In this document: piece after piece, positions 1 through 9,790 of the stretch | Numbering within the stretch: position 1 is the stretch's first letter | Layout: the number at the start of each line of letters is the position of its first letter | Source of the DNA: Cheilinus undulatus | Lineage: Eukaryota; Chordata; Actinopteri; Labriformes; Labridae | Reading direction: 5' to 3' | DNA: 64,000 nucleotides | Assembly (NCBI RefSeq): GCF_018320785.1 | Contig: NC_054884.1 | Span: 17,733,667 to 17,797,666 of the forward strand | Notes under the pieces: generated by a model | Told to the model about the DNA's origin: nothing | The model's input: only the letters and a program-made list of their open reading frames with translations | Database searches by the model: none | Made by a program: the position numbers and the translations under genes

Positions 1-77
1 CCTTCCTCATTACCACACCACTGCACTTGGTTCTTTGGTGTATCAGAGTTGTTTGTGATGTTGATCAACCCCGACAT
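1..77 (-). CDS. Rhodopsin-like receptor, 5' end only (copy A)
   Basis: This is the first 25 codons of a receptor gene that continues past the left edge on the minus strand. The start ATG is at 77-75. The N-terminus reads MSGLINITNNSDTPKNQ, which lines up with the N-termini of the receptors at 5292 and 12201, including an NIT glycosylation sequon at the same place. The roughly 100 bases upstream match the upstream regions of both other copies. No helix is inside the window, so whether the gene is intact cannot be told. The ligand is unknown. Confidence 0.75.
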   Translation of the reverse strand, partial: MSGLINITNNSDTPKNQVQWCGNEE

Positions 78-176
78 TTTACCAGCCATCCAGCACCAAC
101 CTTCTAAACAGCAACTGAACAAGTCGACCTCTTTAATATGACAAGCTATGTTTGATTTAGTTGTCTCGATTTGAAT
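78..176 (-). promoter_or_regulatory. Shared receptor upstream block, copy A
   Basis: On the minus strand the block starts with ATTCAAATC (176-168), continues through an AT-rich spacer, and then carries GACTTGTTCAGTTGCTGTTT before the ATG. The same order and similar spacing occur ahead of the receptors at 5292 and 12201 and at two gene-less places. That makes it a probable proximal promoter plus 5' UTR. The factor binding ATTCAAATC is not known. Confidence 0.6.
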
Positions 177-454
177 AATGTGTTTGGATTAAGGGCTTTT
201 GTCTGCAAGATTTTTTGCTTTAAATGTGGTTTGTAAAGCAATTTGATGAAAAATGGCATTTCTGTAAGATTAATGACTAAATGAGAGAATTACAGCAGGA
301 TAATGGAAAAGTGTCCAAACTTTTGTCCACAGGACAATCGTGGCCTTGGTGTGTGTTTGAGTGTGGCTCATCTGATAAATGGCCTGCCACACTGATTTCT
401 ATCAGATACTGAACTGTGAAACAGCAATAAACTCAAGTTTTACACCCAATATTA

Positions 455-1050
455 AGTGAGGAGGCTGAGGCGTTGGGAATTCACGTCTCCTGGGCCAAAA
501 CAAAGATCCAGGCATTTGGGGACTCCCTAGATGCTGCCATCAAATCTTTGCCTGTGAATGTGAGAGTGTAGAAGTTGTAGAGCAGTTTCTACCTTGGCAG
601 CGTAATCCAACAATCCGCTGACTGTGAGGCTGAGATCAACCACAGACTTGGACTCATGCATGGGCTGAGCAAGACAGTGTGGCATTATCTGAGCATGTGG
701 TCAGTCTTTCGGCCCTTGGTCCTTCCGGCCATACTCCTGTGAGGCTTGGACGTTGATTGATGCAGAGGTGCTCACTGGACTCCTTTATAAAAACGATTTT
801 TTTTGGCGCATCCTTGGGTATCATTCCCAGAGAGCGAAGGTGGGAAGGATCAGCTGCCTGATAAGTGAACAGCAGCTGCGCTTTTACAGGCACCTGGTAT
901 GCTTTCCCAGGCCTGATCCAGCTCACCACATACTGAGTGCCCAGGACCTAGTGGGTTGGTGCATATGCAACACCATGTGAGATGACTTAGGTGGAGCTGA
1001 TTACTTGTCTTGGCCGAGGAGAAACAGTGACACCAACACAGTGTGAGGTT
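455..1050 (+). mobile_element. LINE fragment, 3' part of a reverse transcriptase ORF
   Basis: Translated in pieces, the plus strand gives the sequence typical of the end of a fish LINE reverse transcriptase. It includes VSWAKTKIQAFGD, YLGSVIQQSADCEAEINHRL, a degraded LVLPAIL-L-G segment and a later QLRFYRHLV-like stretch. Several stops and frame changes break it, so it is dead and truncated at both ends. It resembles RTE-type endonuclease-reverse transcriptases, but the clade is not certain. Confidence 0.65.
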
Positions 1051-1980
1051 GAAGCCAGATTTCTAAGGAAGCCCAAAGTAGTTCACCCTTTTATATCTTT
1101 GGTCAACCTTAACCCTGACCATAACTCAAAATGATCCTGCAGACTTCACCGAGCAACCTCCAGACGTACTGTAGCCAGGATGTCTCTGTCTAAGGTTCAC
1201 AGACACACAAGCTGTGAGGAAACAATCCTTGACTATAGGAACAAACAGCATTTTATCTAACTCAAGAATGTGAGTTAAAACTATCAACCCTGGAGAAGAG
1301 GAGAGACTCCTAGAGTCTCCACTCCTGACTGTACATTTTGACCTGGGACCTTGAATTAGCTTAACAGAACATCTATGAAGCATTACAAATATAAGGGATA
1401 TTGGAAATTTCCAATATTCATGGAAATATAAGTGTTTTCAGAGCTTCAAAAGGTACTGCCTGTTTTGTGGGGAATTAGTCATTACCATGGCAACAGCTTT
1501 AGTTGAGGACCTATGAGCCTGTCAACATAGCATTAGATGATGTTAGGCTTTTACATTGGCATGTCTGAGGTATGGACCCTTGATATACATGGAACATTTT
1601 AGTCAGATTGAATGATGAACAGCTAAGTTATGACCAACTTTCATTTAAACAACAACAAAGCAAATTTGACTTTCCACAGTCATCCAGTTGAATGAAAAAG
1701 TCAGAAATAAAACTTCATTATCAAGGTCTCTTCCAGCTGTACACCAAAGTACAAGTCAATTGGATAACATGGTCCAAAACCTGACAGGTAAAAGCAGGTA
1801 TAAAGCTGCTCAACAGTGAGGGGTTTCTGGTGTTTCTTAACTGTATTTTGTGCTCCATATCACATCATACATTTACAGTGGAAGAAAGGTCTAAACTGCA
1901 TATTGGCCAGCTTGTAGAAGTTGTTGATATTCAGCTTTCACTATGCATGGTAGAGTCCTAACTTAGATTTGCAGTATAAG
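1051..1980. other. Unassigned intergenic sequence
   Basis: No coding or repeat family was recognised here. The only structure seen is a perfect 20-base palindrome, ATATTGGAAATTTCCAATAT, near 1399-1418. Confidence 0.4.
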
Positions 1981-2380
1981 CAGTATTAACAGGGGGCTTT
2001 GGTGAAGTGGTAAATGTCCCTTGCTTTGAATATGCAAGCCTCCATGTCAGCAACAAATTCATCACCACACAGTGACCCCATCAGTGATTTGCAAATTATG
2101 AATGAAGACGCTTCATAGGCAAATGTGTTGGTCAATTCTGAAAGATATTAAACATACAGTGACAAGTCATAGTTATTCTGATGTTTAAAGCAGCAGCAGA
2201 CTCATTATTCACACACTTTGTTTCTTTAAAGGTTTAATATCAAAGTGCTTCTACTGGATTAAAGAGAACAAAATGAGAAAGGTTTTACAATTGAGCCTCA
2301 ATGAGCAGTGGAATTTCAAAAGGACATTTTAAGAGAAATAAATCACAGATATGGTTTTATTCTAGTTGCAATCAGAGCTC
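1981..2380. repeat. Segment related to 10815-11060
   Basis: Phrases occur here in the same order as at 10815-11060: CTTGCTTTGAA, then GTCAGCA, CACAACACAGTG or CACCACACAGTG, CATCAGTGATTT, GTAAAT/CAAATGTG, GTGACAAG, ATGT-TAAAGCAG, and finally AATAAATCACA/AATGAATCACA. The second copy lies just 3' of the receptor at 11332-12201. The stretch therefore looks like the 3' flank of a lost receptor copy, adjoining the orphan upstream block at 2400-2590. Confidence 0.5.
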
Positions 2381-2399
2381 TTTCATTCTAGCATACATC

Positions 2400-2590
2400 C
2401 ATGGAAAACACCCATCGACTGTGCAGCAACTGTTAAGCACCCGTACTGGGTGTTTCAGGTTGTCCTGATTTGAATAAAGTTTTATAAACAGGCTTTTGTT
2501 TAGAAGGCAGGGCATCTTCTTGCTGTCACTTTTTTCATGTTTTGCAAATAAATGATGCTTGGATCCAAATTTTGAGTTCTGATACATTAA
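2400..2590 (-). promoter_or_regulatory. Orphan receptor upstream block (copy E)
   Basis: On the minus strand ATTCAAATC lies at 2475-2467, followed by GGACAAC (compare GAGACAAC in copy A), and CAGTTGCTG about 45 bases further on. The sequence before it, GCCTTCTAAACAAAAGCC, resembles the same region of the other orphan block (GCCTTTCAAACAAATGTCC). No receptor reading frame follows. It is probably the relic of a deleted receptor gene. Confidence 0.5.
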
Positions 2591-3490
2591 ATCAATGATC
2601 TTTTCTCACTGTAAGGATGTGACTTGGTATCATTTAGGTGTGATGCAGCATCAGGTTATACTCCCATATAACCGAAGCTGAAGATATTCAGCTCAGGAAT
2701 GTGGATGTTAACCTGCAATTTGCCAGTGGTGCTAGCACTGCTAACATTAGCAAAATTCCACAGACAAACTTCATGTGACGTTGTTTTACTGTTGTAGAGA
2801 GAGGTTGGTTTACAGAGTGTATCTATCTGACTATTGACTAGCTGATATAGTTTTCATTTGACTGAATCGTTAATTACACACCCAACATCAATGGGTGTCA
2901 AAAAGTCTCCTATTTACTTTTTTGTCTCATTCTTGTCATGAAAAAAGCACACCAAAATATTAGTGACAAAATGTGTGTACAGAATTAACACAGCACACAT
3001 ACGTAAAAGTACAATACAGTCAAGCACAAAATTCGTGTTTGAATGCAGGCAATATTTCATGTTATTTTCAGAATTTCCTGAGGGACAATTAAAAATGAAC
3101 CACAGGATGCAGTTAGCTTGTGTACGTGTGGCTGCCCTTGTTCCATATGTTAATAGTCAACGAAGGGTTTATGCCTCATTCACTACTAATTTGTTCCCTA
3201 ACAATGTTTCCAAGTTTTTTTTACAATCATTACCTCATAGATATTCCTTCATTTGTTCATTATATATCAGTGACAATCATTTTTAATGAAGAACAAAATA
3301 GTAAGGAAATCTGTCTTTGGTACTCAGCTCTGCTGCTCTGCCCACAAATATGTGTCCCTCACAAATGTGGTACCATTTAAAAGGAAAATGAGCAGGCTTC
3401 CAGCGGTTCTAGATTTATTTCAGAGAGGCATTGTTACATAAAGAAATACTATACCAATCACAAATTTGCTTTCATTTTTGTGCTTGGTTT
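2591..3490. other. Unassigned intergenic sequence
   Basis: The stretch is AT-rich and no family was recognised. Short open frames of 85-107 codons near 2963-3380 have no recognisable protein features and overlap each other, so they are taken as chance. Confidence 0.4.
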
Positions 3491-3494
3491 TATG

Positions 3495-3630
3495 CAGCAA
3501 AAAATTCTGCCTTTCAAACAAATGTCCTTTATCGAAATGCATTTTTCAAATCCTAATACTAATGAAATACTGCATGTCATATAACAGGTTGACTTGTTCA
3601 GTTGCTCTTTAGAAGGTTCATGTATTTTAG
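3495..3630 (+). promoter_or_regulatory. Orphan receptor upstream block (copy D), cut by a Tc1 element
   Basis: The block TTCAAATCCTAATACTAATG, then a TGCATGTCATATAA stretch and GACTTGTTCAGTTGCTCTTT, matches the upstream region of the receptor at 5292 almost step for step (TTCAAATCCAGATATTAGTC, TGCATACCATATAA, GACTTGTCCAGTTGCTGTTT). The match stops near 3630, where a Tc1-type element begins, and no receptor codons follow. Confidence 0.6.
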
Positions 3631-4536
3631 TGTCATAAACACATGGATTTTTGTTTTTCAATTAAAATCATAGATGTTATTGTGGCTCAGGGCTCTTTGG
3701 ATCACTGAAATCAATCTCAGATACCAGTGATAATTAAACTGCTTTCAAATGATTATGCAAATGATATTCGTCTCTGATTTACTCAAGTAGTCAATGCAAA
3801 TGACAGACCTCCGCAAATAGAGTTTCTGACTGACCACTTGCTTCCATGGTACAAAAAGAAGAGCAGTGCCTTCCTTAGCAAAATTATCTTCATGCATGAC
3901 AATGCACCATCTCATGCTGTAAAGAATCCCTCTGTGTCATTGGCTGTTATGGGCATAAAAGGAGCAAAACCCATGGTGTGGCCCCCATCCTCCCCTGACC
4001 TCAACCCTATTGAGAACCTCTGGAGCATCCTCAAGCTAAAGATCTATGAGGGTAGGAGGCAGTTCACATCAAAACAGCAGCTCTGGGGGGCTATTCTGAC
4101 ATCTTGCATGGAAATTCAAGCAGAAACTCATCAAACTCACAAGTTCAATGGATGTAAGAATTGTGAAGGTGATATTGAAGAAGGGCCCCTATGTTAACAT
4201 GTAACTTGGCCTGTTAAGACGTTTTTGACTGAAATAGCTTTTGATTTCAGTAAATATGACCTCCTTATGCTGCAAATTAGACAAATTACTATTTTCAGTT
4301 CTTTGCAACCTTTAAAATGTTTTGATACTCTGTTGTGCATAAAAATTTGGAACAGTGCATTTTGACTTTTTAAAATATTCTTTTAAAGAAAAAAAGTTAT
4401 AATCAGGAGGTTTGTTCAATAAAATTTGAATTTTGATGTAACGGTTGGTTACTTGGAAATTATTCTGTCATTTGCATCGACCATTTAGGAAAATGAGAGA
4501 AAAATATCATTTGCGCAATAATTTGGAGCAGGGCGT
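3631..4536 (+). mobile_element. Tc1-like transposon T1, rearranged and dead
   Basis: The element starts with the subterminal part of a long terminal repeat (GGCTCAGGGCTCTTTGGATC at 3684-3703). It lacks the first half of the transposase and resumes with the C-terminal half at 3817-4196. That half shows IFMHDNAPSH (second catalytic Asp) and SSPDLNPIENLWSILK (catalytic Glu), the DD34E signature. The right end near 4535 reads AATAATTTGGAGCA, close to the TAATTTGGAACA terminus of the family. Between the two parts, 3752-3812 is an inverted copy of the element's own right terminus. It shares its family with T2, T3 and T6. Confidence 0.85.
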
Positions 4537-5190
4537 AAAATAAAGACAATACCCTATTACAAGAAGACCAGTGTTAATTTATTAGAACAATGAAGTCATA
4601 TTACCCTTAGATTTAATGACACTGTTTAGTTATGATTATTATTATAGATGTTAAAAGATGTTAAAAGATGAAGCAATGATCACTGTAGTTATACTAGCAT
4701 TAGCAGAAGTAATGGTGGTGAAGAGAAACCTGTATAACATTCCTACTGTAAAGGTGATAATAGAAATGCAGTTTAAGCCATGGATGTAATGATACTCCTG
4801 CCACATGATCCTTGATAAAACTAGATTCTCTTTAAAGCACTTCTCCATGCTCTTATCAAACAAGAAAAAACAGGAGATGTGTGACTTGTTACTGTTAAAA
4901 TATCACAGTTTATTTGTTGTTTTTTCTGGGTTGTAGTCGGCGCTGCTCTGTACACATGTTTGAATATGTGTCTGTCTCCATGCAGCCTAACAGTGTGATG
5001 CTTTGTTAAAGCTCCATGATAAAGTGCATGCTCTGAAACTTTGTAAATAAGTCAAAAGGCACAGCTTTAATGCTGCTGTTATTAAGTTGTAGGCCAATCA
5101 CTGCAAATATGTACCTGTGTGCAGAGATGCTGAGCCATTATGCAGTTATTTGGGGAAAAGTTTAGTCTATAGACTGAGAGCTGATGCCCA
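4537..5190. other. Unassigned 5' flank of receptor copy B
   Basis: No gene or repeat family was recognised. A small direct repeat of AGATGTTAAA lies near 4646-4668. Confidence 0.4.
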
Positions 5191-5196
5191 TACATT

Positions 5197-5291
5197 ATTC
5201 AAATCCAGATATTAGTCAAATGCTGCATACCATATAAAAGCTGGACTTGTCCAGTTGCTGTTTAGAGGGTTAGTGTCTGGTGTCTGGTAAA
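5197..5291 (+). promoter_or_regulatory. Promoter and 5' UTR of receptor copy B
   Basis: ATTCAAATC lies at 5197-5205, a TATA-like box TATAAAAG at 5233-5240, then GACTTGTCCAGTTGCTGTTT, and the ATG at 5292. Box spacing would put the transcription start near 5265. The ATTCAAATC and CAGTTGCTG elements are shared with the other receptor copies. Confidence 0.6.
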
Positions 5292-6143
5292 ATGTGTGGA
5301 ATAACCAACATCACAAACTGCTCTGACTCACCAAAGATCCCAATACTGTGGTGTGAGGGTCATCAAGAAGGTGTTGTTTTATGGACATGTTTCAGTGTGT
5401 TTTCTTTTGTTTTTGGCTTTCCTGCAGTCGTTGCGGTTCTATGGGACATCATACAGAGAAGAAGAAAAGGAGAAAAGTTAACCCCTTATGATGTCTTTGT
5501 CTTCAATGCTACTGCTATGGATGGGATTCGTTTGATCTCTGCTATACTAGAGGTGTACAACTATCTACACGGACACAACATATCATTGGATGTATTTGCC
5601 ATCTTCTTGTTTCCATTCAACCAGTGTGGGAGGCCTCTGTTCATCACCTGTATCTGTGTGGACTGTTACCTGGCTGTGGTTCATCCTGTTGTCTATCACT
5701 CCAACAAGAGTCTGACTCCCAGGATCCTCACAGCTGTTGGTGTTTGGACTCTGACTCTTCTTTGTGGAGGTTTTTCTGTGAGATATTATTTGCTCATTGA
5801 GCATATTTTTCAGGTCTTGTTCGTTGCTCTGACTCTCCCTGTTATTGCATTTTGTGATGTCACCATCCTCTGGACCCTGAAGAAATCAAACCCCACAGGG
5901 GGAGCCGTCCACCCAAAGAAGAAGAAAGCTCAGCAGATCATCATCAACAACCTGGTTATAACTTTTACTTCCTATATCCCACCAATAATCGGTATGTTGA
6001 TATTCATGTCTTTGAACATGGACAAATATACCACCTATTGTTATGTTAATGTTCCTGTGTATTGTAGCATGTTGGTTGGAAACTCTGTTTCACCCATCCT
6101 GTATCTGAACAATCTGGGAAAACTGGACTGGCTGAAATGTTAA
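5292..6143 (+). CDS. Intronless rhodopsin-like G-protein-coupled receptor (copy B)
   Basis: A single open frame of 283 residues has seven hydrophobic segments, at about residues 28-51, 64-85, 100-127, 143-162, 170-195, 218-242 and 255-275. The start is the ATG at 5292; the frame is open 12 bases further up, but only to a GTG. The N-terminus has two sequons (NIT, NCS) and the C-terminal tail is only about ten residues. Helix 2 keeps an N-A-x-x-x-D pattern (NATAMD). The end of helix 3 reads DCYLAVVHPV instead of DRY, and helix 7 reads SPILYL where NPxxY is usual. Third-loop basic cluster: HPKKKKAQQ. The gene is closely related to the copy at 11332-12201. It looks like a class A receptor of the chemokine/purinergic-like kind, expected at the plasma membrane, but the ligand and exact family were not recognised. 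AATAAA at 6470-6475 is a plausible polyadenylation signal. Confidence 0.85.
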   Translation: MCGITNITNCSDSPKIPILWCEGHQEGVVLWTCFSVFSFVFGFPAVVAVLWDIIQRRRKGEKLTPYDVFVFNATAMDGIRLISAILEVYNYLHGHNISLDVFAIFLFPFNQCGRPLFITCICVDCYLAVVHPVVYHSNKSLTPRILTAVGVWTLTLLCGGFSVRYYLLIEHIFQVLFVALTLPVIAFCDVTILWTLKKSNPTGGAVHPKKKKAQQIIINNLVITFTSYIPPIIGMLIFMSLNMDKYTTYCYVNVPVYCSMLVGNSVSPILYLNNLGKLDWLKC

Positions 6144-7021
6144 TGGCAGAAAACAAACCATGTAATCTTTGTTCTGATCAGTGATATTTCTTGGATGGCT
6201 AATGTTTTTGCTGTTGGAAGAATATAGCTCTGAGTGAAGAAATACCCTTTGAGATGATAAAACGTTATTACACTGTAGATAGTACATTTATGTACAGAAA
6301 CTGATTACATTGTATCAAAGTATTTGTCAGATGAATTTTCTGCTATTGTTGTGTCTGTAGTGTTCTCTTATTTTATAGTGAGTGTTGGATGGTATATTGT
6401 CAGGGAAAACATCCAACACTCAATGAAACATAGCTTTACCATTTTACTACTTAAATGTACTCAAAGCAAAATAAATAAAATAAATAACAGTTGAAGATAA
6501 CTGAGTTTTCTTAGATATTATTTTATTGCAACTACTTGATGAAGACATGCATGTGCTTTATCCCCCTCTCACCCTTGTTCCTTTGTGTTTTCTGCTTTTT
6601 CCAATACAATAAAAACAACATGTCATTGTTTTCCTATTTGATATTCTTTTAAACTCCACGTACTACCACGTTGAGCTCACGTTCATTCATCATAAATCAC
6701 TGATGTTACACTGCCTTGTGATGAATTTGTTGCTGACCAGATTTGCATGTTCAGCTTGGAACATTTTCCACATTAGTGAAGACATTTGTTTATCCGGCAC
6801 TTTATTCAAAAGTCCAGGAACACTGAGGGGTTATATGTTTTATCATAGATATCCAACGCTGATCAAGTGGCAACAGGACTGGTTCCAAATTGGAACCATT
6901 TGATCAGCGTTGGATAACCATGACCTGGATGACTGAGAACCTACACAGACGTTTTATCATGGATTTAAAAATTTGGGGCATTTGGAAACCAAGAGACTAA
7001 CCTTACAAAGCTGCTGTGCAC
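6144..7021. other. 3' UTR and intergenic sequence with a nested hairpin
   Basis: The 3' UTR probably ends after the AATAAA repeats near 6470-6487. The rest is unassigned except for a strong nested inverted repeat at 6851-6915, reported separately. Confidence 0.5.
6851..6915. repeat. Nested inverted repeat (potential cruciform)
   Basis: The outer arms ATCCAACGCTGATCAA (6851-6866) and TTGATCAGCGTTGGAT (6900-6915) pair perfectly over 16 bases. Inside them TGGTTCCAA (6880-6888) pairs with TTGGAACCA (6890-6898) over nine bases with a one-base loop. No coding or known repeat explains it. Confidence 0.85.
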
Positions 7022-7612
7022 CGTGTTCCAAATTATCATGCAAATTGGATTTTAATGTCATACACATTCAGTTTTTTGTTTTTCTGTTAAACTCATAGAT
7101 GGTGTTGTGTCTCAGGGCTCTTTGGATCACAGAAATCAATCTAAGACACCTGTGATTATTAGTTTGCAAGGTGAGCCCAATTAAAGGAAAAATACTTAAG
7201 ATGGATGTTCCACATTATTAAGCGGGCCACAGGTTTCAAGCAATATGGGAAAGAAAAGGATCTCTCTGCTGCCGAAAAGCGTCATATAGTGCAATGCCTT
7301 GGACGAGGTATGATAACATTAGATATTTCACAAGGGCTTCAGCGGGATCATCAAAATTTGTGACTGATTCAGAGCACAGACAGGTTCGTGCAGATAAAGG
7401 CATAATGAGGAAGATTTCTGCCAGACAAATTCATCAGATTAAGAGAGCAGATGCTAAAATGCCATTACAAAGCAGCAAACAGATATTTGAAGCTGCAGGT
7501 GCCTCTGGGATCCCACAAGCCTCAAGGTGGAGGATCCTCCAGTCATGCATGAACCTACAATCCAGCCACCCTTTACCAATGCTCACAAGCAGAAACGGTT
7601 GCAGTGGACCAG
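7022..7612 (+). mobile_element. Tc1-like transposon T2, 5' half
   Basis: The left terminus GTTCCAAATTATCATGCAAA begins near 7024 and is followed by the long subterminal repeat and the N-terminal half of a Tc1-type transposase reading frame. The helix-turn-helix region shows fragments such as IMRKISARQIHQIKRADAKM and QSSKQIFEAAGASGIPQASR. The frame is broken by stops. Homology stops at about 7612 (GGTTGCAGTGGACCAG), the point in the family where the element T3 at 9780 picks up. Confidence 0.85.
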
Positions 7613-7669
7613 TAAATACAGAGCTTAACAAATTTATTAGACCACCTGTCATATTTGTCTCAAAGACCA

Positions 7670-8490
7670 TCCAGCATCATGAAGTGCTTTACAGTTTTTC
7701 TCAGTTGCTTTTCTCATCGAGTTGCTTTCCTCGATGTTTGCAAAACAGTAAGTGCATTTCTCAGAACAATTCGTACAAATAGCAAAACACCATGGATTAC
7801 CTGCAAAAGCCAGTCTCTTGCTCAAAATCCTTAGTTCATCTCTCAAAAGTAAATGTCTGTGTCAATGAACATGTCAGTGCCATCAGAATGATAAGTCAAA
7901 TTGCTTAGTCATGTTGTCAATATAATAGTGTACTCTGGAGGGATGTTCTGATGTAAACTATGGCTAAAATTTTAATGACAATTATTATAAATTGTAAGTT
8001 ACACCTTAGTGTATGTGGGAGATTGCTTGCAAGAGACTGGACAAGATTCACATTTATGCTTTTACTGTTTGTACTGTAATTTGTTGACAGACGATGTCAT
8101 TGTGATACAGAAAGGAAAAGACAGCATTGCATAGCACAAAGAAATAAAGAAACAAAAGTAGAAATGTGAACATAGCACAATCTTCTTAAGGAAAACTGTA
8201 CATGCAGTGCTGTAGGAATTCCAGGGCAGTCTTCCTACACCTCCTGACATTCCTGTCTGTTGGGCCACAAATTCTCATCCACACCGCAACGAATATCTTC
8301 TCTTACAATGCAGCGTAGAAAGAATCTTTTGGAGTGTCTTATCCAGCCTCTGCAGGTATCTGCTGTGATGTCATCACACGCTGCATCCATGGCAGCCAGA
8401 AGGGTCATCTGTGTATGTGGCTGGTGATCATATACTTTCCATCTCCATGCTGAGAAAATGCCTCAATCATCAAATTTTCCTCAATCAGAT
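7670..8490 (-). mobile_element. Second Tc1/mariner-type element T4, 3' part
   Basis: On the minus strand, 8466-8236 reads in one frame as the C-terminus of a fish DDE-type transposase: SAWRWKVYDHQPHTQMTLLA, DDITADTCRGWIRHSKRFF and CGVDENLWPNRQE, then a stop. The remaining stretch to about 7670, rich in TTTTGCAAA- and TTCTCAG-like words, fits its 3' flank and terminal repeat. The 5' half is missing. It is a different family from T1-T3. Confidence 0.65.
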
Positions 8491-8543
8491 TCCTTGATCA
8501 TTGGTTGATCTAATGCTTCACACATTTCCCTTCATTAGAGAAA

Positions 8544-8742
8544 GTCAAGATCCTGTGGGGTTTGACCTCTTCAGGGTCCAGAAAATGCTGACATCACAAA
8601 ATCCATTAATAGGGAGAGTCAGAGCAAAGAACAAGGCCTGGACAACCTGGCTCATAAGCTGACCATATCTTACACAAATACCTCCATAAATGAGAGTCAG
8701 AGTCCAAACACCAGCAGCAGTGAGGACTCTGGGAGTCATATC
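8544..8742 (-). pseudogene. Receptor fragment, helices 4-5 only
   Basis: The minus strand encodes TPRVLTAAGVWTLTLIYGG and ALFFALTLPINGFCDVSIFW, then LKRSNPTG. This matches helix 4 to the start of the third loop of the receptors at 5292 and 12201 almost residue for residue. Homology ends abruptly on both sides, at the TPR before helix 4 and at SNPTG, where a stop follows. It is a truncated pseudogene between two Tc1-type pieces. Confidence 0.9.
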
Positions 8743-9752
8743 CTCTTAAAGTTTCCAAGTAGATGATAGCCCCAAGCAAAGTTCTCCTAACCCTACCATC
8801 ATGTATTTTTACAACTTGATCAAAATCTGAATGTCTTCTATCTTAAATCACAGCCCCAGAAAACTGTGTGAAAGTGACAGATGACATAGCACTGAGCCTT
8901 GTACAAACAGTAGCTACCATGAACTACCTACTGTTAGCTAATAAGCACTCATCTACACTTCCCAAACAGCAGTATTACTGGCTCAACACATCTAAAATGC
9001 ATGTATTCTGTGCATATTAGTGAAGAATTTTTCCCCAGCAGCTGAGCTGTGTAAGAGGAAGGAGTCTCCAGATATACCAGTGTGTGAGCATCACCTTATC
9101 TAAGTTCTGGCTTTGATTTTTCAGATTTGGGAGAATAAAGTGGTGGACTGTTAAAAATCAGTGTTTCAAAATAAAATGGCATTTCCTGTTTTGCATAGCC
9201 AGTAACCAAAGTAAAAGCAGACCAAATCAATGCATCCACAGAAAAATGAGCAAAGCATCAGCTGCAGATCTGTGATGGTTTTAGGATTGTTACTGTACAA
9301 TATATTAAATTATATGTTGGTTTGTTTCGTCTAAATATAATATTTGACAAAGGTTAGAATAGATAACATTTTTAATGTTACAAAAGAGCATGCCAACCTA
9401 AGGTTTAAAGGAGAAAGAAATTTGAGTTAAAAATTAATGCTTACATTTAACTGATTTTGATGATACAGCATTTGGTTATAAACCATTTATTACATTTTTT
9501 CTATGATAAGTGAAGATTTATGTGTGACTCAATTTTGAGTTCAGACAAGTTGTTCACCTCTTTCCTGGCTTGGTTTTATTTGGGCAGGGCAAATATAATG
9601 CTCCACAGTGTCAACCATGGTGGGACAGCTCATCTCAGTATAGTCTGTTGATAGCTGATTTCACTGCCTTCACTGAAAGTTAGCAGCCATTTACATGCTG
9701 AGTTTTTGTTTATTGTGAGGTAAAATTCCAAAATCTATCAGCCACGGTGGTC
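8743..9752. other. Unassigned sequence inside the transposon-rich block
   Basis: No gene was found. Nothing was recognised beyond AT-rich sequence; some of it may be old repeat. Confidence 0.4.
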
Positions 9753-9790
9753 TACGAGTCATTACAAGAGAGACTTGAGCCAGAAAACAT
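9753..9790 (+). repeat. 38-base direct repeat flanking T3, left copy
   Basis: TACGAGTCATTACAAGAGAG, then ACTTGAGCCAGAAAACAT, recurs at 10671-10708 with one mismatch. The two copies bracket transposon piece T3. Confidence 0.9.

Noticed and set aside
2963-3380. Two overlapping plus-strand frames of 107 and 86 codons
   Set aside because: No domain, signal or homologue was recognised and they overlap in different frames; chance in AT-rich DNA is more likely.
5280-5291. Upstream extension of receptor B to a GTG at 5280
   Set aside because: Vertebrate genes rarely start at GTG, and the ATG at 5292 aligns with the starts of copies A and C.
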